A stretch of 64,000 nucleotides of DNA, taken from the NCBI GenBank assembly GCA_934654835.1, contig CAKUGY010000003.1:62001-126000 (forward strand). The letters are read 5' to 3'. This stretch comes from an uncultured Collinsella sp. Its GTDB lineage: Bacteria > Actinomycetota > Coriobacteriia > Coriobacteriales > Coriobacteriaceae. Shown piece by piece: positions 52,578 to 60,119 of this stretch (positions are counted from its first letter, which is position 1; each line of letters starts with the position of its first letter). The notes under the pieces are model-generated. The model had not been told where the DNA came from, did no database searches, and saw only the letters and a program-made list of their open reading frames with translations. Made by a program: the position numbers and the translations under genes.

Positions 52578-53180
52578 CTACTTGATCTCGATACTCGAAA
52601 TCTCGACGTCGCGTGCCTCACTCACGGCCGCCTTCATGTCGTCGGGGAACTCGATGGAGTTGAGAAGCGCCTCGGCTTCTTTCTCGTGAAGCTCGACGTT
52701 CCTAATCAAGATGTAGATGCTTCCCGTGTCGACGTCGGAAAAGAGGTAGGTATAAGTACCGCCATTGTCCTTGCACGTTCCGGTGAGCCATGTCCTGCCG
52801 TTGTATTCGACGGGATCGCCGTCTTCCCACTGGAACGTACCAGTATGCCTTTCGGCCTGCTCGGCAAAGGACTCTTCGGCCGTCATCTTCTCTTGCCAAA
52901 CGGGGATGAAACGGTCGACCGTGGTGTTCTCGTTCTCGGGGAAGGTGAGCTGGACCCTGTCGGCGTTCTTGCCGGCGGAGTCGCTTACGCCAACGCCCTC
53001 GGGCATCTCGACCTTAAACCAGATAAAGTCGGTCTTCTCGACGACTGGGGTCTTTTCCCTGCCCTCGCTCTTGGATGCGCTGCTGCCTCCGCTCGAAGCG
53101 CTCCCGCCGCATCCCACGAGGGCAAACGCGGCAAAGAGGGCGATGCAAAGGGAAAGGATCGATAGGGTCTTTTTCTTCAT
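52578..53180 (-). CDS. Lipoprotein, paralog B
   Basis: A 200-residue lipoprotein with signal peptide MKKKTLSILSLCIALFAAFA, lipobox LVGC and a Ser/Gly linker. The mature part mirrors paralog A: KTDFIWFKVEMPEGVGV, DRFIPVWQE, VEYNGRTWLTGT and VEISSIEIK. ATG 53180 with GGAGG 8 bases upstream is preferred over an earlier in-frame ATG at 53213. The genes are in tandem with 229 bp between, each with its own copy of the palindromic site, so they arose by duplication including the promoter. Confidence 0.8.
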   Translation of the reverse strand: MKKKTLSILSLCIALFAAFALVGCGGSASSGGSSASKSEGREKTPVVEKTDFIWFKVEMPEGVGVSDSAGKNADRVQLTFPENENTTVDRFIPVWQEKMTAEESFAEQAERHTGTFQWEDGDPVEYNGRTWLTGTCKDNGGTYTYLFSDVDTGSIYILIRNVELHEKEAEALLNSIEFPDDMKAAVSEARDVEISSIEIK

Positions 53181-53377
53181 GGTGGCGTCCTCCTTGTCTG
53201 TTGGTGACATCATGGCACCGCATGTTGTTGGGGCGTCGATTGCGTTTGCGGCGGATGTCTTTGTGTGCTGCGCGGCTTATACCTCCGTCCGTCGTTTGTT
53301 GCCGTTATGCGGCTGTGCCCCAACGAGCTCCTTACTTATAGATATGCCCCAGTTTGCGCTGCCGGGGAGTCTCGAAA

Positions 53378-53396
53378 GGTGGGCCATGTGTCCCAT
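53378..53396 (-). promoter_or_regulatory. Shared palindromic site upstream of lipoprotein B
   Basis: Exact second copy of the 19-mer GGTGGGCCATGTGTCCCAT, here 198 bp before the start codon. The rest of the 53181-53495 gap shows no gene or other clear signal. Confidence 0.6.
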
Positions 53397-53495
53397 GTTT
53401 ACGACGGAAGGTGAGCGGTGCGTTTGCCGGCGATTGAAGTGAGCTGGAGTGTTTTGTCTGATGATGCCGCGAAGGCTCCTGTGGGCCGCTTGGGC

Positions 53496-53532
53496 AAAAA
53501 GAAGGACCCGCACCTGTGGCGGTGCGGGTCCT
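53496..53532 (-). terminator. Terminator of the repeat surface protein
   Basis: Stem AGGACCCGCACC (53503-53514) with GGTGCGGGTCCT (53521-53532); AAAAAG at 53496-53501 provides the minus-strand T-run. Confidence 0.9.
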
Positions 53533-53576
53533 GTTGCTCTGCGGCCTAGTTGCAGGAGCGCGCTAGAAGATCGCTA

Positions 53577-56354
53577 TTACTTGCGAACCTTGGAAATGAC
53601 AGCGCCGGCGGCAAAGCAGATGGATGCCATGGCGAGCATCGAGATGATGGCGGTAACCGTAGAGTCGCCCGTTCCGGGGAGCGTCTGCTTGTTGGACTTG
53701 TCGGACTTGCCCGGCTTGTCGGTCTTGCTGGGCTTGTCGTCCTTGGGCTTTGCGGGCTCTTGCGGCTTGACGGGAAGCTTGTCGATCGACTCGGTCTTGG
53801 TCTGGGTCTCGAAGGCCTCGTTTTCGAAGGTGGCGGTGTAGGTGCCCTCGCCTTCCTTCTCGGTCGTGGCGGGGGTGGTAACCTCGTAAGCGGCCTTTAC
53901 GGTCTCCTTCTCGACGTGCGAGGCGTCACGCTTGCAGACGCGCTTAGCGGTGCAGTACCAGGCTCCATCCTTCTGGGACCAGCTGTACTCGGGCTCTGCC
54001 CAGTCGTGGTCGAGAGCGGCGATCTTCTCGGTCTTAACCTGGGTCTCGAAGGCGTCGCCGTCGAAGGCAGCGGTGTAGACGGACTTTCCGGCCTCGGTGC
54101 AAGTCGCGGGCGTGGTCTCGACCGTTGCCTTCACGGTCTGCTCGTCGACGTGGGAAGCGTCGCGCTTGCAGATACGCTTGGCGGTGCAGGACCAATCGCC
54201 GTCCTTCTCGGACCAGGTGTACTCCGCCTTGCCCCAGTCGTGATCGAGCGGGTTGAGCTTCTCGGTCTTGGTCTGGGTCTTGAAGGTGTCGCTCTTGAAG
54301 GATGCGGTGTAGACGGACTTGCCAGCCTCGAGGCAGGTCGCCGGCGTGGTCTCGACCGTTGCCTTCACGGTCTCGTCCTCGATGTGGCTCGCGTCGCGCT
54401 TGCAGACGCGCTTGGCAGTGCAGAACCAACTGCCGTCCTTCTGGGACCAGCTGTACTCGGGGTCTGCCCAGTCGTGGCCGAGGACGCCGAGGGCGACGGT
54501 GCGGGTCTGGGTCTTAAAGACGTCGCCGTCGAACTTGGCGGTGTAGACGGACCTGCCAGCCTTGAGGCAGGTCGCCGGCGTGGTCTCGACACTTGCCTTC
54601 GCGGTCTGCTCTTCGACGTGCGAGGCGTCGCGCTTGCATACACGCTTGGCGGTGCAGTACCACTCGCCGTCCTGCTTGGCCCAGCTGTACTCGGGCTTGC
54701 CCCAGTCGTGGCCGAGAATGCCAAGGACTACGGTCTTGGTCTGGGTCTCAAATGCCTTGTTGCTGAAGGTTGCGGTATAGACGTCCTTGCCGGCGACATC
54801 GCAGGTCGACTTGATAGCATGCTCGACCGTTACCTTTACGGTCTCCTCCTCGATGTGGCTTGCGTCGCGCTTGCAGACACGCTTGGCGGTGCAGTACCAC
54901 TCGCCGTCCTGCTTGCTCCAGGTGTACTCGGGTGCGGCCCAGTCGTGGCCGAGCACGCCGAGGGCGACGGTGCGGGTCTGGGTCTCGAAGGCCTTGTTCT
55001 CGAAGGTTACGGTGTAGACGTCCTTGCCGGCGGCCTCGCAGGTTGCCTTGGTGACGTGCTCGACGGCTGCCTTTTCGGTCTCCTCCTCCACATGGCTGGC
55101 GTCGCGCCTGCAGACGCGCTTGGCGGTGCAGTACCACTCGCCGTCCTGCTTGCTCCAGGTGTACTCGGGTGCGTCCCAGTCGTGGCCGATGGGGTCGAGG
55201 GGTTCGGTCTTGGTCTGAGGCTCAAAGCACTTGTGCTGGAAGGTCGCGGTGTAGACCCTCTCGCCCGTCTCGGTGCAGTTGGTCGTGTCCGTGTAGGTTG
55301 CCTTTACGGTCTCCTCAATCGGCCAACCGCAGTAGCCGCACTTGGCGTGGCCGGTACAATACCAGCCGTCGTCCTCCTGCTCCCAAACGTAGTCCTTCTG
55401 ATCGACGAAATTATCTTCATGCTCGCCGTCGGTGTAGCCGTGGGTCTTCATCTCGCCGCCGGACCACACGAGCTCGCCGTTGATGTTGACGTCAGTTTTG
55501 CCCTTGTTGTTGGTGCTTGCCTTGCCACCAAAGCCAAAGAGCTGCGAGCAGGTAGTGTTATCGCGCGCAGCCGTGGCAGAGCTGTTGGTGATGTTGAGGA
55601 TGTACTTTTTGTCTCCCATATTATAGTCGTTGATGGTCAGTGCCTGCTTACCCAAGAACGCATTCGAGTTGAACGTGCAGTCATTCACGTTGACGGTGAT
55701 GTCGTGCTTGCCCGCGCCGAAATCGGTGTAGACATTAATCGCCTTGCCGCTGGCATTGAAGGTGCAGTTGTTGAACGTCATGGTCGGCGAGCTGTACGTC
55801 CAGATGGCGTAATCGAGGCTCGGAGCGTTAAACGTCGTGTCCGTGAACTCGGCGGACTCGTAGCCCCAGTAGAACGTCTTGCCATTGACGACGCAACCGT
55901 TGAGCACAGTCTTGTTGGCGCGAATGAAGCCGAGGTAGTCGGCACTGCCGGAACGCATCGTCATGTTCTCGAAGGTAACGGTGCCGGCTCCGTCGAAGGA
56001 GTAGTCGCCGTTGTACTCAGTGCCGAAGTACGCCGGATCTGGCACGAGCGCGCCAATGTTCCACGCGGTCTTTTCGGTTCCCTGGCCCACAAAGGTGAGA
56101 TTCTTGCCCTTGGTGGTGCCTGCGGAGTCCACCTTATAGAGCGTATAGTTGCCCTCACCAAGCACAAGGGTGTCTCCACTGGCCGCCTCTTTGGTGGCGA
56201 TGGCGACGTCTGTGTAGACGGTACCGGTCCTTTGATTGGTGATGGTCCATGTCGCGCCATCTGCAAATGCTGGTGACGCGAGGCCTATCATGACGAACGC
56301 AGCGGCAACAAACGCAGCGATCGCACGATAAGCCGTTCTGGTTAACGACTTCAT
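53577..56354 (-). CDS. LPGTG-anchored surface protein: beta-helix head plus ~7 tandem 78-residue repeats
   Basis: A 925-residue adhesin-like protein. The signal peptide ends near residue 31 (SPAFA). Residues ~32-300 have repeated short beta strands with Asn/Thr ladders (FENMTMRSG, FNNCTFNASG, VNDCTFNSN), typical of a right-handed beta-helix. Seven repeats follow, each with GHDW, EYTWSKQDGEWYCTAKRVC, ASHVEEETV, ATC.AAGK.VYTA.F and FETQTKT; the first lacks GHDW and is divergent. Units contain paired Cys that may form disulfides. A Lys/Pro/Asp spacer precedes LPGTGDST, a membrane helix and a basic tail. It probably mediates host or mucin attachment; the ligand is unknown. It is a single gene with its own terminator. 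Confidence 0.9.
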   Translation of the reverse strand: MKSLTRTAYRAIAAFVAAAFVMIGLASPAFADGATWTITNQRTGTVYTDVAIATKEAASGDTLVLGEGNYTLYKVDSAGTTKGKNLTFVGQGTEKTAWNIGALVPDPAYFGTEYNGDYSFDGAGTVTFENMTMRSGSADYLGFIRANKTVLNGCVVNGKTFYWGYESAEFTDTTFNAPSLDYAIWTYSSPTMTFNNCTFNASGKAINVYTDFGAGKHDITVNVNDCTFNSNAFLGKQALTINDYNMGDKKYILNITNSSATAARDNTTCSQLFGFGGKASTNNKGKTDVNINGELVWSGGEMKTHGYTDGEHEDNFVDQKDYVWEQEDDGWYCTGHAKCGYCGWPIEETVKATYTDTTNCTETGERVYTATFQHKCFEPQTKTEPLDPIGHDWDAPEYTWSKQDGEWYCTAKRVCRRDASHVEEETEKAAVEHVTKATCEAAGKDVYTVTFENKAFETQTRTVALGVLGHDWAAPEYTWSKQDGEWYCTAKRVCKRDASHIEEETVKVTVEHAIKSTCDVAGKDVYTATFSNKAFETQTKTVVLGILGHDWGKPEYSWAKQDGEWYCTAKRVCKRDASHVEEQTAKASVETTPATCLKAGRSVYTAKFDGDVFKTQTRTVALGVLGHDWADPEYSWSQKDGSWFCTAKRVCKRDASHIEDETVKATVETTPATCLEAGKSVYTASFKSDTFKTQTKTEKLNPLDHDWGKAEYTWSEKDGDWSCTAKRICKRDASHVDEQTVKATVETTPATCTEAGKSVYTAAFDGDAFETQVKTEKIAALDHDWAEPEYSWSQKDGAWYCTAKRVCKRDASHVEKETVKAAYEVTTPATTEKEGEGTYTATFENEAFETQTKTESIDKLPVKPQEPAKPKDDKPSKTDKPGKSDKSNKQTLPGTGDSTVTAIISMLAMASICFAAGAVISKVRK
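53860..55420 (-). repeat. Tandem 234-237 bp coding repeats
   Basis: The codons for CAGTCGTGG (encoding HDW on the minus strand) recur at about 53999, 54233, 54467, 54701, 54938 and 55175, intervals of 234, 234, 234, 237 and 237 bp. Units are similar enough at DNA level to recombine, so copy number could vary between strains. Confidence 0.88.
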
Positions 56355-56749
56355 GCTGACACTCCTTTTATCCCGGTGGTATTAGCCAACATATATAGTT
56401 TAGATTCTGTAAAATCTTTTCCGAGCGTGTTAAAAATTTGATTGCCAATAAGTAAAAACAGCACAGGAAAAACACAGTAATTTGTAAAATGTTGCAACTG
56501 TTTCTCCAACAAAATTGCGTCAGCGACGGCGTTTTGGGCAGCTGCAACGTTCCCGCTTTAGGTGGAAATTTCTATTGCCTGCAATCGAAAATGCCGATAG
56601 CCGTGGCTCCTGACAGTCGCTTCCTTATGGGTTAGACTGGGCATCGAAAAATCCGATGAATGGGACAACTGCCTCCTGGCATCGTTGCCCCATTTTTATT
56701 TTGGCGTGCTACGGCCTCGTCTGCCGGCGCGCCTGATAGAGGTGTTCCG
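56355..56749. other. Intergenic region between divergent surface-protein and cyclodeaminase genes
   Basis: About 395 bp without a convincing gene. The half next to the surface-protein gene is AT-rich and probably holds its promoter; the other half is GC-rich. The frame of the cyclodeaminase extends upstream into it but without conservation. No strong hairpin or repeat was seen. Confidence 0.6.
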
Positions 56750-57382
56750 ATGAGCCAAGAGATGATGGACAAGACTTGCCGCGGATTTGCCGAGGCGCTC
56801 GCTGCTCGTGAGCCCGTGCCGGGCGGCGGTAGCGCGAGCGCCTTTGTGGGCGCGCTGGGCGCCTCGCTTTGCGGGATGGTCGCGCGCTACGGGGCAACTA
56901 ATCCCGCGCTAGCCAATCGCGCAGACGATCTGACGCGTGCATTTGCCCAGGCAGACGAGTTGGCGCAGGAACTTGTAGGTCTAGTTGCCGAGGATGTTCG
57001 TGCGTACGGCCAGGTGTCCGCTGCGTACGGTATTCCTCGTGATGATCCGGCTCGATCCGTGGCGATTCAGGACGCGTTGCGCGTGGCGGCCATGCCGCCG
57101 TACCGGATCATGGACACCTGTGGGCGCGCGCTGGCGCTGCTCGAGGACATGGCCGATAAGGGTTCGCGCCAGCTGCTGTCCGACGTGGCGTGCGGTGCCG
57201 TGTTCTGCCGTGCCGCCATGCAGGGCGCGAGCCTGACGCTCTTTGCCAATACCACGTCCATGAAGGATCGCGCCCGCGCCGAGGGGCTCGAGGCGGCGTG
57301 CGATGAGCTGCTGGATACGTGGCTGCCGCGTGCCGATGCGCTGGCACGCCGCGCTGCCGACGCTGCAAGGAAGAGGGGATAG
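56750..57382 (+). CDS. fchA: Formimidoyl-THF cyclodeaminase-type enzyme
   Basis: A 210-residue, mostly helical protein matching the cyclodeaminase domain of FTCD. The signature EPVPGGGSASAFVGALGASL is at residues ~21-40 and the C-terminal helices carry CRAAMQGASLTLFANT. It converts 5-formimino-THF to methenyl-THF and ammonia; free-standing forms occur with glycine- or histidine-degrading pathways. ATG 56750 follows AGAGG. It lies 2 bases before folD, which acts on the product, so the pair is a metabolic unit. The symbol fchA is used for the stand-alone form and could be replaced by ftcD-like. Confidence 0.85.
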   Translation: MSQEMMDKTCRGFAEALAAREPVPGGGSASAFVGALGASLCGMVARYGATNPALANRADDLTRAFAQADELAQELVGLVAEDVRAYGQVSAAYGIPRDDPARSVAIQDALRVAAMPPYRIMDTCGRALALLEDMADKGSRQLLSDVACGAVFCRAAMQGASLTLFANTTSMKDRARAEGLEAACDELLDTWLPRADALARRAADAARKRG

Positions 57383-57384
57383 CC

Positions 57385-58263
57385 ATGGCCGAGCTATTGA
57401 AGGGCGCTCCGGTCGCCTGCGCGTTGACTGAGGAACTCGCTGCCCGCTGCACTACGCTGCGCGAGCGCGGCGTTGTTCCGACGCTTACTATCGTGCGTGT
57501 GGGCGAGCGCGAGGACGACCTGTCCTACGAGCGTGGCGCCCTTAAGCGCTGCGAAAAGGTGGGCATCGAAGCTCGTCGTGTTTTGCTTCCCGCCGATGTT
57601 TCACAGGACGAGCTGTTGTCTGCCATCGAGGAGATCAATGCCGATTCGGCTGTCCATGGCTGCCTGCTGTTCCGTCCGCTGCCCGCCGGCCTTGACGAAG
57701 ACGCTGTTGCCGCGGCGCTCGATCCCGCCAAGGACGTTGACTCCATGACGCCGGCTTCGCTGCTCACTACGCTTTCGGGGCGTGGCGAGGGTTTTGCCCC
57801 CTGCACGGCAGAAGCTGTGCTGGCGATTCTGGATCACTATGGTGTGGAGCTGGACGGTGCCAAGATTGCCGTTGTCGGTCGCTCGCTGGTGATCGGGCGT
57901 CCTGTTGCCGCCATGCTTACGGTGCGCAATGCTACCGTGACGACGTGTCATACGCACACGCGCGATCTCACTGCCGAGTGTCGAGCTGCCGACATTGTCG
58001 TTGCTGCGGTCGGACGCGCGCGTACGATTGGCGCGGATGCGGTCCGCGAGGGCCAGACGGTTGTCGATGTGGGCATTAACTGGGATGAGGCGGCCGGCAA
58101 GTTGGTCGGCGACGTTGATTTCGATGCCGCGGAGCCGGTCGTTGGCGCCATCACGCCCGTGCCGGGCGGCGTGGGAGCTGTGACGACGGCAATTCTCGCC
58201 AAGCATGTGATCGAGGCGGCCGAGCGCGGTCGCGCGCGCAGACGTGGTGTAAGAGCGTCCTGA
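57385..58263 (+). CDS. folD: Methylene-THF dehydrogenase/methenyl-THF cyclohydrolase FolD, 3' end altered by IS
   Basis: A 292-residue FolD-family enzyme. It keeps the family layout: Rossmann VVGRSLVIGRPVAAML, DVDSMTP, and PVPGGVGAVTTAIL. In the YxxxK catalytic block the sequence is SYERGALKRC: Tyr48 is kept, the usual Lys at +4 is Ala52, and Lys54 remains at +6, as in a clostridial-type FolD subfamily. The last ~11 residues (GRARRRGVRAS) are encoded partly by the inverted repeat of an inserted IS256-family element. Joining the flanks through the 8-bp duplication restores a GCC GAG CGC GCA TCG AAA TAG ending. Activity is probably retained because the altered tail lies after the conserved PGGVG helix. 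Confidence 0.9.
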   Translation: MAELLKGAPVACALTEELAARCTTLRERGVVPTLTIVRVGEREDDLSYERGALKRCEKVGIEARRVLLPADVSQDELLSAIEEINADSAVHGCLLFRPLPAGLDEDAVAAALDPAKDVDSMTPASLLTTLSGRGEGFAPCTAEAVLAILDHYGVELDGAKIAVVGRSLVIGRPVAAMLTVRNATVTTCHTHTRDLTAECRAADIVVAAVGRARTIGADAVREGQTVVDVGINWDEAAGKLVGDVDFDAAEPVVGAITPVPGGVGAVTTAILAKHVIEAAERGRARRRGVRAS

Positions 58264-59742
58264 GGTCCGTCGCTGCAAGTCCCGATGTTACTCCTTCTTG
58301 AGGCCGCGCTTCTCGACTATCTCGTCCACTATCTCCCTGGCGCGCCGCCCGAGCGCGCGGCGCCTCCCCTCCGTCGGGGCCGGCCTGCCCGCGGGCTCGG
58401 CGAAGCCCTCGGCGGCCGAGGCCTCGGAGAACACGCGCTGCTGGGACCACTGCCCCTCGGTCTCCATGAGGCTCGCGCACGTCAGGCGCAGCATCGACTC
58501 CCTCGAGGGGAAGGACTGCACGACCCTGTAGCGGCGCTTGATCTCGCGGTTGGCGCGTTCCTGGACGTTGTTGGTGCGGAGCTTGGCCCAGTGCGCCCTG
58601 GGGAAGGCCGTGAACGCCAGCGCGGAGTCCTCGGCCTGCTCGAAGACCTCGCCGGCCCTGGCGGACACCGACGCCACCCAGGGCGCCGCCTCGGCCCACA
58701 CGCAGCGCGCGAGGTCGGGGTCGTCCTGGTAGACCGCGGCGTGCACGAGGTCCCTGACGGCCGCCTTGGAGTCCTCGGGCCTGCCCGAGCAGGCGCTCTG
58801 GAGGTTGCGCTGCAGGTGCGTCACGCAGCGCTGCCAGGCGCAGCCCTGGAACAGGCGCGAGACGGCGGCCACGAGCCCGGCGTGGCTGTCGGAGACCACG
58901 AGGCGGACGCCGGCCAGCCCGCGCTCGCGCAGCCCGCCGAGGAATGCCGCCCAGGAGTCCTCGCTCTCGGTGTCGACCACGTCGCAGCCCAGGAAGTGCT
59001 TGCGCCCGTCGGCGCCCAGCCCGATCGCGGTCACGACGCCCTGCGAGACGACCGACGAGCCGACCCTGCAGCTCATGTAGGTGGCGTCGAGCCACAGGTA
59101 GCAGCACGGCGTGCCCGACAGGTCGCGGCGGCGGAACTCCGCCACCTCGGCGTCGAGCTCGGAGCAGAGTCTCGAGACCTCCGAGCTCGACAGCGAGGAT
59201 ATGCCCAGCCTGGACGCCACGCGCTCGACCTTGCGGGTGGACACGCCGCACGCGTACATCTCCTGCACGATGGCGGCCACCGAGGTGTCGACGCGCGACC
59301 ATCGCGCGAGCATGCCCTCGGGGTAGTAGGTGCCGTGCCTGAGCTTGGGTATCTCGAGCTCCACGTCGCCAACGGCGGTCTTGAGCGACCTGGGGCGGTA
59401 GCCGTTGCGGCTGTTCTCCCTGCCGTCGCTGCGCTCGTTGCGGCTCGCGCCGCACATCTGCTGGGCCTCGGAGTCCATCAGCGCGTTCATCACGCCGCCC
59501 AGCACCCTGCACGCGAACTCGCGCGCGTCGCCGCACTCCTGCCAAAGCCTCGCCGCCTCGAGGGCCTCGTCGCGGCCGAGGCGCAGTACACTCTCTTCTT
59601 GGGGCATCGCCTTTCCTTCCATTCGTCACCTTCATTACTCCAACGACGAATTCTAGGCGGTGTCCCCTCCCTTTCAAGAAAGGGAAGAGGCGGGGCATGC
59701 CCCGCCTCTTACACCACATCTCTGCGCGCTACCCCGAGCGCG
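58221..59742. mobile_element. IS256-family insertion sequence with 8-bp target duplication
   Basis: The element spans 58229-59734. CGAGCGCG occurs at 58221-58228 and 59735-59742 as the target-site duplication. The ends share GCGCGCAGA and GTGGTGTAAGAG as terminal inverted repeats (27 and 29 bases with a small length difference), inner part like the GTGTAA of IS256. One transposase fills the element on the minus strand. Inserted into the 3' end of folD. Confidence 0.88.
58288..59622 (-). CDS. IS256-family (mutator-type) transposase
   Basis: A 444-residue DDE transposase. Catalytic Asp in YLWLDATYMSCR (about residue 185), Asp in VVSDSHAGLVAA (about 248) and Glu in NNVQERANREIKRRYR (about 370), with the C/H signature CVTHLQRNL before it. 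Length is normal, with no internal stop, so the element may be active. ATG 59622 is the longest start; ATG at 59607 (MPQEES) has the better GGAAGG site. A hairpin lies between the gene and the inverted repeat at 59670-59700. Confidence 0.93.
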   Translation of the reverse strand: MEGKAMPQEESVLRLGRDEALEAARLWQECGDAREFACRVLGGVMNALMDSEAQQMCGASRNERSDGRENSRNGYRPRSLKTAVGDVELEIPKLRHGTYYPEGMLARWSRVDTSVAAIVQEMYACGVSTRKVERVASRLGISSLSSSEVSRLCSELDAEVAEFRRRDLSGTPCCYLWLDATYMSCRVGSSVVSQGVVTAIGLGADGRKHFLGCDVVDTESEDSWAAFLGGLRERGLAGVRLVVSDSHAGLVAAVSRLFQGCAWQRCVTHLQRNLQSACSGRPEDSKAAVRDLVHAAVYQDDPDLARCVWAEAAPWVASVSARAGEVFEQAEDSALAFTAFPRAHWAKLRTNNVQERANREIKRRYRVVQSFPSRESMLRLTCASLMETEGQWSQQRVFSEASAAEGFAEPAGRPAPTEGRRRALGRRAREIVDEIVEKRGLKKE

Positions 59743-59786
59743 CATCGAAATAGGCGTTTGGAGGCTGTTTGGGGGCTGGTTCTATG

Positions 59787-60024
59787 CCCCGTGGTCAAAA
59801 AATGCCAAATATGAGTACTGTTGCCTTGTTGGTTACATATCTTTGAGACTGATTTGACTCCCTAACGATATCGAATATCGTTATGGAGTCTCTTTTATTG
59901 GACTCATGTGGAATTACTTCACTCATCTTTTGGACAAGTGGGGATTTTTAGCGCCCTGTCCGGTGGAATTTGCTGCTACTAAATTGGTGACAGTACTCAT
60001 ATTTGGCATTTTTTGCACACGGGG
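59787..60024. repeat. MITE-like element with 39-bp terminal inverted repeats
   Basis: Arms CCCCGTGGTCAAAAAATGCC... (59787-59825) and its near-complement (59986-60024) differ at about three positions. The ~160-bp centre is AT-rich and holds a second hairpin, GACTCCCTAACGATA with TATCGTTATGGAGTC (59856-59890). No ORF is convincing. It lies between the IS and the dipeptidase gene, which may use a promoter inside or just after it. Confidence 0.8.
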
Positions 60025-60119
60025 GTCTCGAGGGGGTCCCGAGGGGCCGCGGTTTCGCCCTTTTTGCGTCGAAGCGATACACTGTTACCGTTTGATTTCT
60101 TCGCTCAAGGAGGATGCGC

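Noticed and set aside
53550..56276. Long plus-strand open frame (about 900 codons) opposite the LPGTG repeat protein
   Set aside because: It is an antisense shadow of a repetitive GC-biased gene; its translation is a low-complexity Leu/Gly/Val string with no signal peptide or domain, while the minus strand has a complete secreted protein.
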